From an uncultured Lachnospiraceae bacterium (GTDB lineage Bacteria > Bacillota > Clostridia > Lachnospirales > Lachnospiraceae), in the NCBI GenBank assembly GCA_900554205.1, contig USGM01000024.1, positions 1 through 31,324 on the forward strand: a stretch of 31,324 bases of DNA. Reading direction: 5' to 3'. This document shows, one piece after another, positions 6,731 through 14,806 of this stretch. The number at the start of each line of letters is the position of its first letter. Position 1 is the stretch's first letter. A program made the position numbers and the translations under genes. The notes under the pieces were generated by a model. That model did not search any database. It was not told the DNA's origin and saw nothing but the letters and a program-made list of their open reading frames with translations.

Positions 6731-7398
6731 CCTTCCACAGCCTCCTCAATCCTGCGCTTCCAGCCGTCAATCCTCTCCACAATCAGCGCATCCAGCTTCT
6801 CCCACGGCATCAGCAGCTCCTCCGTGTCCACAGACTGCGGGAGAGCCTTTACAAATTCCCATGAGGGTGTGAAGCTGTGATGCTCCCTGATATAGCGCGC
6901 AACCTTTTTATCAAAGGCAGCATCCTTCGTAATTCTTCCCTCAAACATCGGCGCGATAAGCAGTCCGTCGCTGCCCGCAAGACGGCTGCACACGGCATCC
7001 CGGTCCGGCGCGAGCCAGAAATACTGCGGTGAAGGCATAAAGGCATGCTTTCCCGGCTGCACATACTCGACGACATGCCCGTCCTCAAAAGCCGTCTCCC
7101 CGGGAATCAGATTGTTCAGGAACTTTCCGTGAAAGCTCCCCAGCACTCCCCTGACTGCCCCGTCCTCGCCGACCGAGACAAAGACGTGCTCCAGATCATA
7201 CAGATGCTGGATGTCGAAATCATAGTAAAAGGCATATTCCAGCACCGTCTCCCCGGACTCGACACGAACCTGCAGATTGCAGGACACGCTTTTCCTGCTC
7301 TCGCGGTAGACGGTATAGCCGACCGCCGCAAGAGCATAGGGTTCACATCTGTCATACCGCAGATGCGGGACATATTTTCTTACCAGTTCCTCTGTCAT
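6727..7398 (-). CDS. Protein of unknown function in the glycan operon, weak NPP1/Vps62-like pattern
   Basis: 223 aa, no signal peptide or membrane helix. I do not recognise a firm family. The stretch QHLYDLEHVFVSVG followed by LGSFHGKF, and later VQPGKHAF, recalls the H-x-x-D-W-E and HG signatures of the NPP1 (necrosis-inducing protein)/Vps62 fold, but several positions differ and the match is by eye only. The C-terminal 50 residues are helical and charged. Its ATG overlaps the stop of the 555-aa gene (ATGA), and its own stop overlaps the start of the MFS gene, so it is locked into the operon and probably acts on the same glycan. It could be a small lyase, epimerase or binding protein; function is not assigned. 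Confidence 0.82.
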   Translation of the reverse strand: MTEELVRKYVPHLRYDRCEPYALAAVGYTVYRESRKSVSCNLQVRVESGETVLEYAFYYDFDIQHLYDLEHVFVSVGEDGAVRGVLGSFHGKFLNNLIPGETAFEDGHVVEYVQPGKHAFMPSPQYFWLAPDRDAVCSRLAGSDGLLIAPMFEGRITKDAAFDKKVARYIREHHSFTPSWEFVKALPQSVDTEELLMPWEKLDALIVERIDGWKRRIEEAVEG

Positions 7399-9062
7399 TT
7401 CTTTTCAAACAGGCTCCTCTTATCCCGAATTTCGATTGTGTGGTCAAACGCCGTGTAAGCTGTCAGGTACAGGGTCGCAGCTCCGGCAGTTTTCGCCTCG
7501 CTGTCCTCCTTTCCTTCCATGAAATGATGCTCCCCAAAGCAGGGGTCGATCAGAAAGGCATCGCTCGCATTGCCCACCTCGGCGTAGCCGTTTTTCACAA
7601 CAATCGTCTCACTTCCGTTCAGCGGCATATGAATGCCCTCGCTCTCCAGATAAGAGACACCGGAGAACGCAAGCTCTATCCTCCACGGTGCTCCCTCCAC
7701 GCCGGAGGTCTTCACACGGACATCCACGCCATGCTCCGCCTCCCTGACCCATACATTGATCTCCATATCCGGGCCGAGCTTCTTCTCACGGGAAGCATTG
7801 TCCATCTTCCACCAGTCGCTCGTCTCAGGTTTCTCGGCAAAAGGCAGGTAATACCAGCCGCGCATGATCTGCTTTAAATGATACTCCTTCTCTGACAGCC
7901 TCTCCATCGTCTCGCTCTTAAACGCCCTGTGTTCGCAGAAGCTGCCCGCCACCTTTAGCTCGAGCTTCATTGTCCCGTTGTGAAGATAGAAGAAGTTGGA
8001 CTTTCCGTTCATGACCGTATAGGTCAATCTGCCCTGCTGTGCCCTTGCAATGCCGGATTCCTGATAGAAGCGCGCGAAGTCCGGGCGGCAGTATTTTTCA
8101 TCATACTCGAATTTCCTGTACTCGGGATGCAGCATGAACCAGATCAGGAAATCCGGGGAAGTAATCTGCTTTCTGTCAACGATGTCGAAAATCGTGTTGC
8201 ACATCTGCAAAAACTCCGGTATTTCATACTTCATGCCCATCTTCAGGTATTCCATGTAATAATCCTTTGGGTAGATGAGTCTGTCCTTGTCAAAGCGCGT
8301 TGAGTTGGCAGTGAACACACTGCCGTCCGGCTCCCAATAGGTCAGCATCATTCTCAGGTTGCGGATCGCATACTGCTCGTAGGTCGCGTCTCCCATTGCC
8401 TCCGAGAGCATAATCATTGCGTCATTGTTGATTCGGTTATAGTTGCCCGCCGATTTCTCCGCAAACTCTCCGTCCTCGTTACAGTCGATGCCCTCATTCA
8501 GATATTGCATCGCCGCCTGTTCCAGCTTCTTCTCACCGAAGAGCCTGCTGCTGCACATCAGCACCGAGGCGATCGCCCAGCGGTGATTCGGCGTGTGGAA
8601 GCCTCCCTCCAACAGTCCGAAGGCTCCGGCGCGGACGATTTTTTCCATCTTCTCCAAAATCCTCTGTTCCCCATCCGGCAGGTCTTCCACCTTTGCGCGC
8701 TCTGCCAGATACTGATAGACCGGAAGCAGCTTCTTGACACAGAATGCCGTGTCCGGCGCGGAATAAAAATTGCAGGTAATATAATCAAACAGCCCATTTT
8801 CATGCTGCACGCGGCGGATATAGTTCAGTCCCAGCAGCACCCGCTCCAGCACCTGTCCGTCGTGATACCAGACCGAATCCTTGTTACAGTAGGTCGCCGT
8901 CATCGTTGCGACACGGTAAATGGAGAATTTCGCCTGTACAATTCCGTTTTCGTCCGCAAAGCCGCCATATCGCGGACTCTTTTCATCCAGCACCTGAATC
9001 TGCAGGGACTTCGTGACCCTGTCCTCACTGTCCCGGAGAATCTTCTGATAATGTCTTTCCAT
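7395..9062 (-). CDS. Putative cytoplasmic glycan lyase/hydrolase (alpha-toroid plus beta-sandwich)
   Basis: 555 aa, no signal peptide. The N-terminal ~350 residues look helical with repeated aromatic and acidic segments: WYHDGQVLERVLLGLNYI, GFHTPNHRWAIASVLMCSS, SAGNYNRINNDAMIMLSEAMGD, RMMLTYWEPDGSVFT. The C-terminal ~200 residues look like beta-sandwich. This toroid-plus-sandwich layout and the NHRW and NYNRINND stretches recall heparinase II/III-like lyases and newer uronic-acid-active GH families, but I cannot place it in one. His and Tyr in those stretches are catalytic candidates. It lies 24 nt after the GH38 gene with a GGAAGGA-type site before its ATG, and overlaps the next gene by ATGA. 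Context suggests it acts on a uronic-acid-containing oligosaccharide inside the cell. Confidence 0.8.
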   Translation of the reverse strand: MERHYQKILRDSEDRVTKSLQIQVLDEKSPRYGGFADENGIVQAKFSIYRVATMTATYCNKDSVWYHDGQVLERVLLGLNYIRRVQHENGLFDYITCNFYSAPDTAFCVKKLLPVYQYLAERAKVEDLPDGEQRILEKMEKIVRAGAFGLLEGGFHTPNHRWAIASVLMCSSRLFGEKKLEQAAMQYLNEGIDCNEDGEFAEKSAGNYNRINNDAMIMLSEAMGDATYEQYAIRNLRMMLTYWEPDGSVFTANSTRFDKDRLIYPKDYYMEYLKMGMKYEIPEFLQMCNTIFDIVDRKQITSPDFLIWFMLHPEYRKFEYDEKYCRPDFARFYQESGIARAQQGRLTYTVMNGKSNFFYLHNGTMKLELKVAGSFCEHRAFKSETMERLSEKEYHLKQIMRGWYYLPFAEKPETSDWWKMDNASREKKLGPDMEINVWVREAEHGVDVRVKTSGVEGAPWRIELAFSGVSYLESEGIHMPLNGSETIVVKNGYAEVGNASDAFLIDPCFGEHHFMEGKEDSEAKTAGAATLYLTAYTAFDHTIEIRDKRSLFEKK

Positions 9063-9086
9063 AATCTGTCCTTCCTTCTCTTTCCG

Positions 9087-12000
9087 TCAGCCTTCCAGCA
9101 TCAATGTCTTTATCTCAAACGCCCTGAACCGCAGCGTTACCTTACCTTCCCGAACCGTTAGTTCCTCCGCCGTCTCCTCCAGCATATTGCAGGCATAGAC
9201 ATGCTCCACATTGTCCGGCACAGTCAGTACGGTCGTTCCGGCACAGCCCTTCGACTCGTAAAGTCTCAGTACAACTCCCTTTTCCCTGTCAAACGCGGGC
9301 TTGCATGTCTCAAGCACGACATGACCGCCCTCCACCGCAAAGAACGACACGCGCTCTGCCGCCTCCGATGTCTGCGGCACCGCAGCTTCCCCGGAAGCCG
9401 CCTGAGTCACTTCGACATTGCACTCATACGCCTCCTCCGTGACACGGCTCTGTGCAAACGCCCCGGAGAACGGCAGGATGGAATAAGTAAATTTATGTAT
9501 ACCCATGTCCGCCGTCATGTCGGGAATGACCGGCGCGCGCAGCAGTGTCAGCGAAAGCCTGCTGTCCTGCGCGGAAATGCCATACTTGCAGTCGTTCAGC
9601 ACCGCCAGCCCGTTCTCGCCGTCCGTCAGCGCCGCGTATTTATGATGACTCGTCTCATACAGATCTCTCTCGTACTGTCTCGACCGGTGCGTGGGGCGCT
9701 TTATATATCCGAACTGAATCTCCTCGAGAACCTCTTTGGTATAGACGGTTGTGGGGAAATCCACCTTTAAGATCCGGTGTCTCTCGTGCCAGTCAATCTC
9801 TGTCTCAAAGTCAATCCGTGGGCTTTCCGCCGAGAGATGAATCCGCTGTGTCGCCGTAAAATGGCTTTCCCTGCGGGTCACTGTGACATCAATACCGCCG
9901 CCTGCCACCCGCTCCGCGAGAAACTCATGCGTTCCCTCCAGCTTCTCCGGCATCTCCTCATACATGCGTCCGAGCTCCCATGCATCGTAGTCCACATTGA
10001 CATCCCGGTACAGCTTCCATGCATTCAACGGCTCCGCCGCATACTCATAGCCGCTCTTCCTGTCCGTCAGGCTGACGATCTGCCCCAGACCGTCTATCTC
10101 CGCACGGTAAAAGTCATTGCTGAACACAATCCTGTCGCCGGGAATCGGATCGTAGGATGGCTGTTGTCCGTCCTGCACCGGCTCTGCCGCTTTCAGATAG
10201 CCGCACGCCGGCAGCCTTAAGCCCTTCCAACTGCGCTCCCAGCTCAGGGAATTAAAGACTGCGTGCTCTCCCGCAAGCTGCCGCAGGAGCTCGCCCGCGA
10301 GCTGTCTGCCCTCGCTGATGATCCGCTCAAGAATCTCTCTCGTCTCCTCGTTGACCCTCTGGATGGAGGTTCCGGGCAGAATATCATGGAACTCCTGCAC
10401 CAACAGTAGCTTCCACAATTCCTCAAGCTTTCTCAGGACAATTTTCTCATCCGACAGATTCTGATAGCCGCCTGCAAGACGCATCAGTCCGGCGAGATAT
10501 TCCGCCTCCCTGACCGCATATTCCGCCTTGCGCACCCCCCGCTTGATCTCCGACTGCGCCGTGTAGGTACCGCGGTGCCATGCCAGATAAAGCTCCCCGT
10601 AATAGGTGTTGCGGACGTCCTTCTCCTCCAGCCTCTCAAAGAAGGCAACCGGACTCTCCATCGTACAGCGAGGCGCTCCCTCGAGATCGGCACACCGGTT
10701 CGCTGTCTCTATCATGATCTCGGTCGGGCCGCCGCCTCCGTCCCCATAGCCGAAGGGGAACAGGAAACTGTCGATCTCCTGCTTCTGGTTTCTGTCCTCC
10801 TCCCAGCGCGTTCTCAGCGCACCGGAATTGAAAACAGCATTATTCTTTTTATAGATATGGGATAAAATCTTCGTTCCGTCAATGCCCTCCCACCAGAAGA
10901 CATTGTAGGGGAACTGCTCACACTCTGGATCACAGCGCAGGAGCTTCTGCGTTGCAAAATAAGGCACGCCACACCCCGCCATAATCTGCGGCATTGCTCC
11001 GGTAAAGCCGAATGTATCCGGCATCCACGCGAGTCTGCTGTCCGTGCCGAACTCCTCGCGGAACCATCTTTTTCCTATGATAAACTGGCGGATCAGACTT
11101 TCCCCGCCCACCAGATTCGTATCGCTCTCCACATAGACAGCGCCCTCCGGCAGGAACTGTCCGTTCATTACCCTCTCCCTGATCTGTTCGTACAGACCGG
11201 GATAATAGGTCTTTATATTTTCCAGCACCGGCGGTGAACAGAGGAGGAACTTATACTGCGGGTACCGCTCCATCAGTCTGATCTGATTAGAATAAGTCCT
11301 CGCAGACTTCCGCTTCGTCTCCTCCATCGTCCAGAGCCATGCCAGATCAAGATGCGACTGTCCGAAAATCGTATATTCCGGCACCGTGTCGCCATTTTTG
11401 CTCTCAAGCAGCGGCTTCAGCAGCTCGTCCGCCCGCAGGATGCTCCTGCTCCGTTCCGGCTCCTCTGCCTCGAAGTCCGCTATATAGGTAAACTGTTGTA
11501 ATGCTTCTCCGATCTTCATTGTGCGGAGCTCGCGGTCAGGCATGGTCTTCCACAGCTCATAGAGCGTGTGATAGTCCGCATAGCACTGAAAAATATCCTC
11601 CCGCCAGACTCCGAAATGACTTTTCCCCACAATACATTGATATTTTGGCGGTTCCGGCATGGGAACGGCATCCCTCGCATAAAGTCCGCCGTTCTCCGGC
11701 CTGATCCCATGTCCCGCGTAAACCTCCGCGAAAATGTCAAACTTTTCCCCGGGCACAGCCTCAGCCGTCAGTTCCACCATATTGTGCTGCCTGTCAATCG
11801 AGCCTCTCTCCTTCCCATTGACAAAGACCAGCATCTCCGGCCCGGCTCCGAGATGCATCATCAGTCTCTCTCCCGCCGCGCTCTCCGGCACCGTCACCTG
11901 TGTCCTGAACCAGCCGTATTCCCATTTTGTCCCCCATGCCGTCCCACACGGGAACGGCTTTACAGCCTGCTTTGACGCCTGCTGCCATGTAAGCTGTGCC

Positions 12001-12110
12001 TTCGTGGTAAACCCGGAAAGGGAAAGCTCCCCCAGCTCTCTGTAAAGATTTTCCACAAACGCTTCATCCCATATTTTCAGACGTTCATCCCATTGTCTTC
12101 CAAGCTTCAT
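9087..12110 (-). CDS. GH38 alpha-mannosidase
   Basis: Large cytoplasmic retaining alpha-mannosidase (1007 aa, usual length for bacterial GH38). Zn2+-binding and catalytic motifs are visible: GQSHLDLAWLW (His253, Asp255) and LAWMPDTFGFTGAMPQI with the nucleophile Asp near 365. QEFHDILPGTSI, in the helical region, carries another conserved His/Asp pair. An N-terminal jelly-roll domain and C-terminal beta domains flank the catalytic barrel. No signal peptide, so it works on imported oligosaccharide. The start at 12110 is chosen because GAGGGGAG lies 6 nt upstream; an in-frame GTG at 12134 overlaps the previous stop but has no site. It sits between the HAD-GH105 gene and the 555-aa gene. Linkage preference is not readable; GH38 enzymes cleave alpha-1,2/1,3/1,6-mannose. 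Confidence 0.95.
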   Translation of the reverse strand: MKLGRQWDERLKIWDEAFVENLYRELGELSLSGFTTKAQLTWQQASKQAVKPFPCGTAWGTKWEYGWFRTQVTVPESAAGERLMMHLGAGPEMLVFVNGKERGSIDRQHNMVELTAEAVPGEKFDIFAEVYAGHGIRPENGGLYARDAVPMPEPPKYQCIVGKSHFGVWREDIFQCYADYHTLYELWKTMPDRELRTMKIGEALQQFTYIADFEAEEPERSRSILRADELLKPLLESKNGDTVPEYTIFGQSHLDLAWLWTMEETKRKSARTYSNQIRLMERYPQYKFLLCSPPVLENIKTYYPGLYEQIRERVMNGQFLPEGAVYVESDTNLVGGESLIRQFIIGKRWFREEFGTDSRLAWMPDTFGFTGAMPQIMAGCGVPYFATQKLLRCDPECEQFPYNVFWWEGIDGTKILSHIYKKNNAVFNSGALRTRWEEDRNQKQEIDSFLFPFGYGDGGGGPTEIMIETANRCADLEGAPRCTMESPVAFFERLEEKDVRNTYYGELYLAWHRGTYTAQSEIKRGVRKAEYAVREAEYLAGLMRLAGGYQNLSDEKIVLRKLEELWKLLLVQEFHDILPGTSIQRVNEETREILERIISEGRQLAGELLRQLAGEHAVFNSLSWERSWKGLRLPACGYLKAAEPVQDGQQPSYDPIPGDRIVFSNDFYRAEIDGLGQIVSLTDRKSGYEYAAEPLNAWKLYRDVNVDYDAWELGRMYEEMPEKLEGTHEFLAERVAGGGIDVTVTRRESHFTATQRIHLSAESPRIDFETEIDWHERHRILKVDFPTTVYTKEVLEEIQFGYIKRPTHRSRQYERDLYETSHHKYAALTDGENGLAVLNDCKYGISAQDSRLSLTLLRAPVIPDMTADMGIHKFTYSILPFSGAFAQSRVTEEAYECNVEVTQAASGEAAVPQTSEAAERVSFFAVEGGHVVLETCKPAFDREKGVVLRLYESKGCAGTTVLTVPDNVEHVYACNMLEETAEELTVREGKVTLRFRAFEIKTLMLEG

Positions 12111-12127
12111 GGTGCTCTCCCCTCTCT

Positions 12128-13750
12128 TTAACACATCGTCCGGTACTCCATCAGGAACAGGATCGCAAGCGCCTGTCCGTAAGGCATGGATTTCAGTTCG
12201 ATCTGTTTATAAAAATCTCTCGTCGTGCGTCCCATCGGCGTGCCGTAGGAAACCTGATGTACAACGCCATCCTCCGAAATACAGTCCATGATGGGGCTGA
12301 CGGCTTTCGCTGCCGTTTCCAGATAGGACTTATCCACAAGTCCGTCCTTCACCGCTCTCAGGATTCCGTAGGCAAAGCCGCAGGTAGCGCTCGCCTCCAC
12401 ATAGGAGTCCGCATCATCCACGAGCGTGTGCCACATCCCGTTCTCCGCCTGCAGGGCGCGCAGGCTCTGCACCTGCTCCCGCAGCGTATTGACCAGCAGT
12501 CTCTTCACCGCTTCATTGCAGTCGCAGATTTCAAGGAACTCCGGTATCGCCATTGTGATCCAGCAGTTTCCTCTGCCCCAGAACGCCCCCGCAAAGTTAT
12601 TTTTCTCTTTAAAGGTCCAGCCGTGATACCACAGCCCGCTCACCTTGTCACAGAGATATTTTTCATGTATCAGGAACTGGTACTGCGCTTCCTCGGTCAT
12701 CGCTTGATTTTTCAGGATTCTGCCCATATTTGCAAGGAACAGAACCGTCATGTACAGCGTGTCGTCCCAAAGCTCCTGCTCGTTGAGGGTATCCGAGGTC
12801 TTATGCTGGAAACCGCCCTCGTCCGTTCTCGGGAACTCCGCCATAATCTTTTCCGCAGCCTCCACGCACGGCCGCAGATACTTTTCCTCTCCGGTGTACT
12901 CAGCGAGGAAGGACATCGCCAGATACGGCGCCGCCGTGTTGACGTTCAGCGCAGGGAAGCCGATGCCGATCTGTCTGTCATAGAAGCGCGTGAGCATCTC
13001 CAGATAGCTCTCCTTCTTCTCATAGCTGAACAGTTTCCACAGCCCATACAGCCCGACGCCCTGCGTCCACTCCCAATACTGATATCGGGAAATGTCATCC
13101 CCTGCAAGGTTGTGGTTCTTCATATTCTTCATAAATGTGTCATCCGGCTCGTAAAGGATGTCGGAGAAAGCGCTGACCATCTTATCCACCTTATCCGTGA
13201 TCTTCCCGATCAGCTCACGCTTTGCGCAGCATTTCTTCTCCAGCTCCTCTATCAGCGCCTTCAGCTCCTCCGGTGTCTTAACCGTGTAATCCGGCTGCCA
13301 GTCCGGCTCCTCCACCGTGTGAAAATATCTCGGCGACCAGTCCAGCCAGACGGAGGTAATGCCATAGCGGTTTGCTCCGGCAACGTCCTTCTTTAAGTTG
13401 TTCCCGATCATGACGATAAAGGGTTTGTCGGCATCCGCAAGTCCCATCTTTTCCATCGCGGTATCAAACATCGATCTCGCAGGCTTCTGCTCACCGACCA
13501 CCTCGGAGACGATCCACTCTTCAAAGCAATACCCAAGACCGTTTTCGCGGTATACATTCTGAAAGGATTCCCACGTTCCGTCCGCCACCAGTGCGATCCG
13601 GTAGCCCTCGTCCTTCAGCTGCTTTAAGACCTCGCCCGCCCCGGGAATAAAGTCTGCCCGCAGCACAGTCTCCTGATCATCATAGATCTGAGTGCTCTCG
13701 TCGATAATGGTGTCGCCGCTGTCCGTGAAAATAATTAAATTCTTCTTCAT
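12128..13750 (-). CDS. HAD-like hydrolase fused to GH105 unsaturated uronyl hydrolase
   Basis: Two-domain cytoplasmic protein of 540 aa. Residues 1-165 are HAD-like: motif I FTDSGDTI with nucleophile Asp10, Lys89 in GEQKPARSMF (motif III), and IGNNLKKDVAGA with Asp122 (motif IV). Gly12 replaces the usual +2 acid/base Asp and Asn replaces the first acid of motif IV, so phosphatase activity is doubtful. Residues 190-540 are a GH105 alpha/alpha-barrel: WEWTQGVGLYGL, LWDDTLYM with the catalytic-type Asp330, WYHGW, FWGRGNCW and YVEASATCGFAYGI. GH88/GH105 enzymes hydrate and release terminal unsaturated uronic acid left by polysaccharide lyases. It lies 12 nt after the second ATPase gene. GH105 is normally stand-alone; this fusion is unusual. 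Confidence 0.9.
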   Translation of the reverse strand: MKKNLIIFTDSGDTIIDESTQIYDDQETVLRADFIPGAGEVLKQLKDEGYRIALVADGTWESFQNVYRENGLGYCFEEWIVSEVVGEQKPARSMFDTAMEKMGLADADKPFIVMIGNNLKKDVAGANRYGITSVWLDWSPRYFHTVEEPDWQPDYTVKTPEELKALIEELEKKCCAKRELIGKITDKVDKMVSAFSDILYEPDDTFMKNMKNHNLAGDDISRYQYWEWTQGVGLYGLWKLFSYEKKESYLEMLTRFYDRQIGIGFPALNVNTAAPYLAMSFLAEYTGEEKYLRPCVEAAEKIMAEFPRTDEGGFQHKTSDTLNEQELWDDTLYMTVLFLANMGRILKNQAMTEEAQYQFLIHEKYLCDKVSGLWYHGWTFKEKNNFAGAFWGRGNCWITMAIPEFLEICDCNEAVKRLLVNTLREQVQSLRALQAENGMWHTLVDDADSYVEASATCGFAYGILRAVKDGLVDKSYLETAAKAVSPIMDCISEDGVVHQVSYGTPMGRTTRDFYKQIELKSMPYGQALAILFLMEYRTMC

Positions 13751-13762
13751 GCTCTCAGCACC

Positions 13763-14806
13763 CTAATCTTCTTTCTTTTTGTCTTTTACAGCATCCTCGT
13801 CGTAGCTGAATCCTCTTAACTTCAATTCCTCTGCATAATGGCAGGCAACGTAGTGACCCGGCTCCACCTCGCGGTACTCCGGCGCACATTCCTTGCACTT
13901 TTCCTGACAATAGCGGCAGCGTGTATGGAAATAGCAGCCGCTGGGCGGATTCGCAGGGTTCGGAATCTCTCCGGTCAGCGGGATTCTGTCCATCTCAATC
14001 TCCGGGTCTGCAATCGGCACCGCAGACATCAGCGCCTCCGTGTAGGGATGCTTCGGGCTGGAGAACAGCGCCTCCGTCTCGGCATACTCCACCATTTTTC
14101 CGAGATACATAACGCCGACCTTGTCGGATATATGTTCCACCACCGAAAGGTCATGGGAGATGAAAATATAGGTCAGATTCATCTCTCTCTGCAGATCCTT
14201 CAGCAGATTGATTACCTGTGCCTGAATCGACACGTCGAGCGCGGAAACCGCCTCGTCACACACGATGACCCTCGGCTTGAGCACGAGCGCCCGCGCAATG
14301 CCGATACGCTGTCTCTGTCCACCGGAAAAGGCATGCGGATAGCGCTTGAGGTAGCTGACATTCAGACCCACCTTTGCCGCAATATCCATGACCTTCTCCT
14401 CCATCTCAGCCTTCGGCATCTTGGGAAAATTCGCCATCAGCGGCTCCTTGATAATATCCACGACCGTCATTCTGGGATCCAGCGAGGAATAGGGATTCTG
14501 GAAAATCATCTGAATGTCCTTACGCAGCGCCTTCATCTGGTTCTTGTCAATCGTCAGGAAGTTGACCGCGTCGCCTTCCACCGGATGATACAGAACCTCC
14601 CCGCTCGTTGCCTCGATTGCCCGCACAACGCAGCGTCCCATCGTTGTCTTTCCGCAGCCGGACTCTCCCACGATACCGATCGTCTCACCCTCGTTTACCT
14701 CAAAGCTGACATCGGACACCGCATGGACACATACCTTCTTGGAAGGGAAATCCTTGGAAAGATGCTTAACTTCCAGTATTTTCTTTGTCTTTTCGTTCTC
14801 AGCCAT
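13763..14806 (-). CDS. Opp/Dpp-type ABC transporter ATP-binding protein (OppF-like)
   Basis: 347-aa ATPase that powers the importer encoded upstream. Walker A is GESGCGKTT, the signature is FSGGQRQRIGIARAL, Walker B is VIVCDEAVSALD and the H-loop is FISHDLSVVEHI. The C-terminal oligopeptide/dipeptide domain carries PPSGCYFHTRCRYCQEKCKE, a cysteine cluster that in this family can hold an iron-sulfur centre. A frame upstream stays open to 14932, but the ATG at 14806 follows GAGAGGA and begins MAENEKTKKILEV, the natural ATPase start. It overlaps the stop of the OppD-like gene by 8 nt. The pair probably forms a heterodimer on the membrane. Family-5 systems carry peptides or oligosaccharides; the surrounding glycosidases favour a sugar. 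Confidence 0.94.
   Translation of the reverse strand: MAENEKTKKILEVKHLSKDFPSKKVCVHAVSDVSFEVNEGETIGIVGESGCGKTTMGRCVVRAIEATSGEVLYHPVEGDAVNFLTIDKNQMKALRKDIQMIFQNPYSSLDPRMTVVDIIKEPLMANFPKMPKAEMEEKVMDIAAKVGLNVSYLKRYPHAFSGGQRQRIGIARALVLKPRVIVCDEAVSALDVSIQAQVINLLKDLQREMNLTYIFISHDLSVVEHISDKVGVMYLGKMVEYAETEALFSSPKHPYTEALMSAVPIADPEIEMDRIPLTGEIPNPANPPSGCYFHTRCRYCQEKCKECAPEYREVEPGHYVACHYAEELKLRGFSYDEDAVKDKKKED

Noticed and set aside
12257..13396. 379-codon plus-strand open frame opposite the HAD-GH105 gene
   Set aside because: Shadow frame; no motif or translation start.
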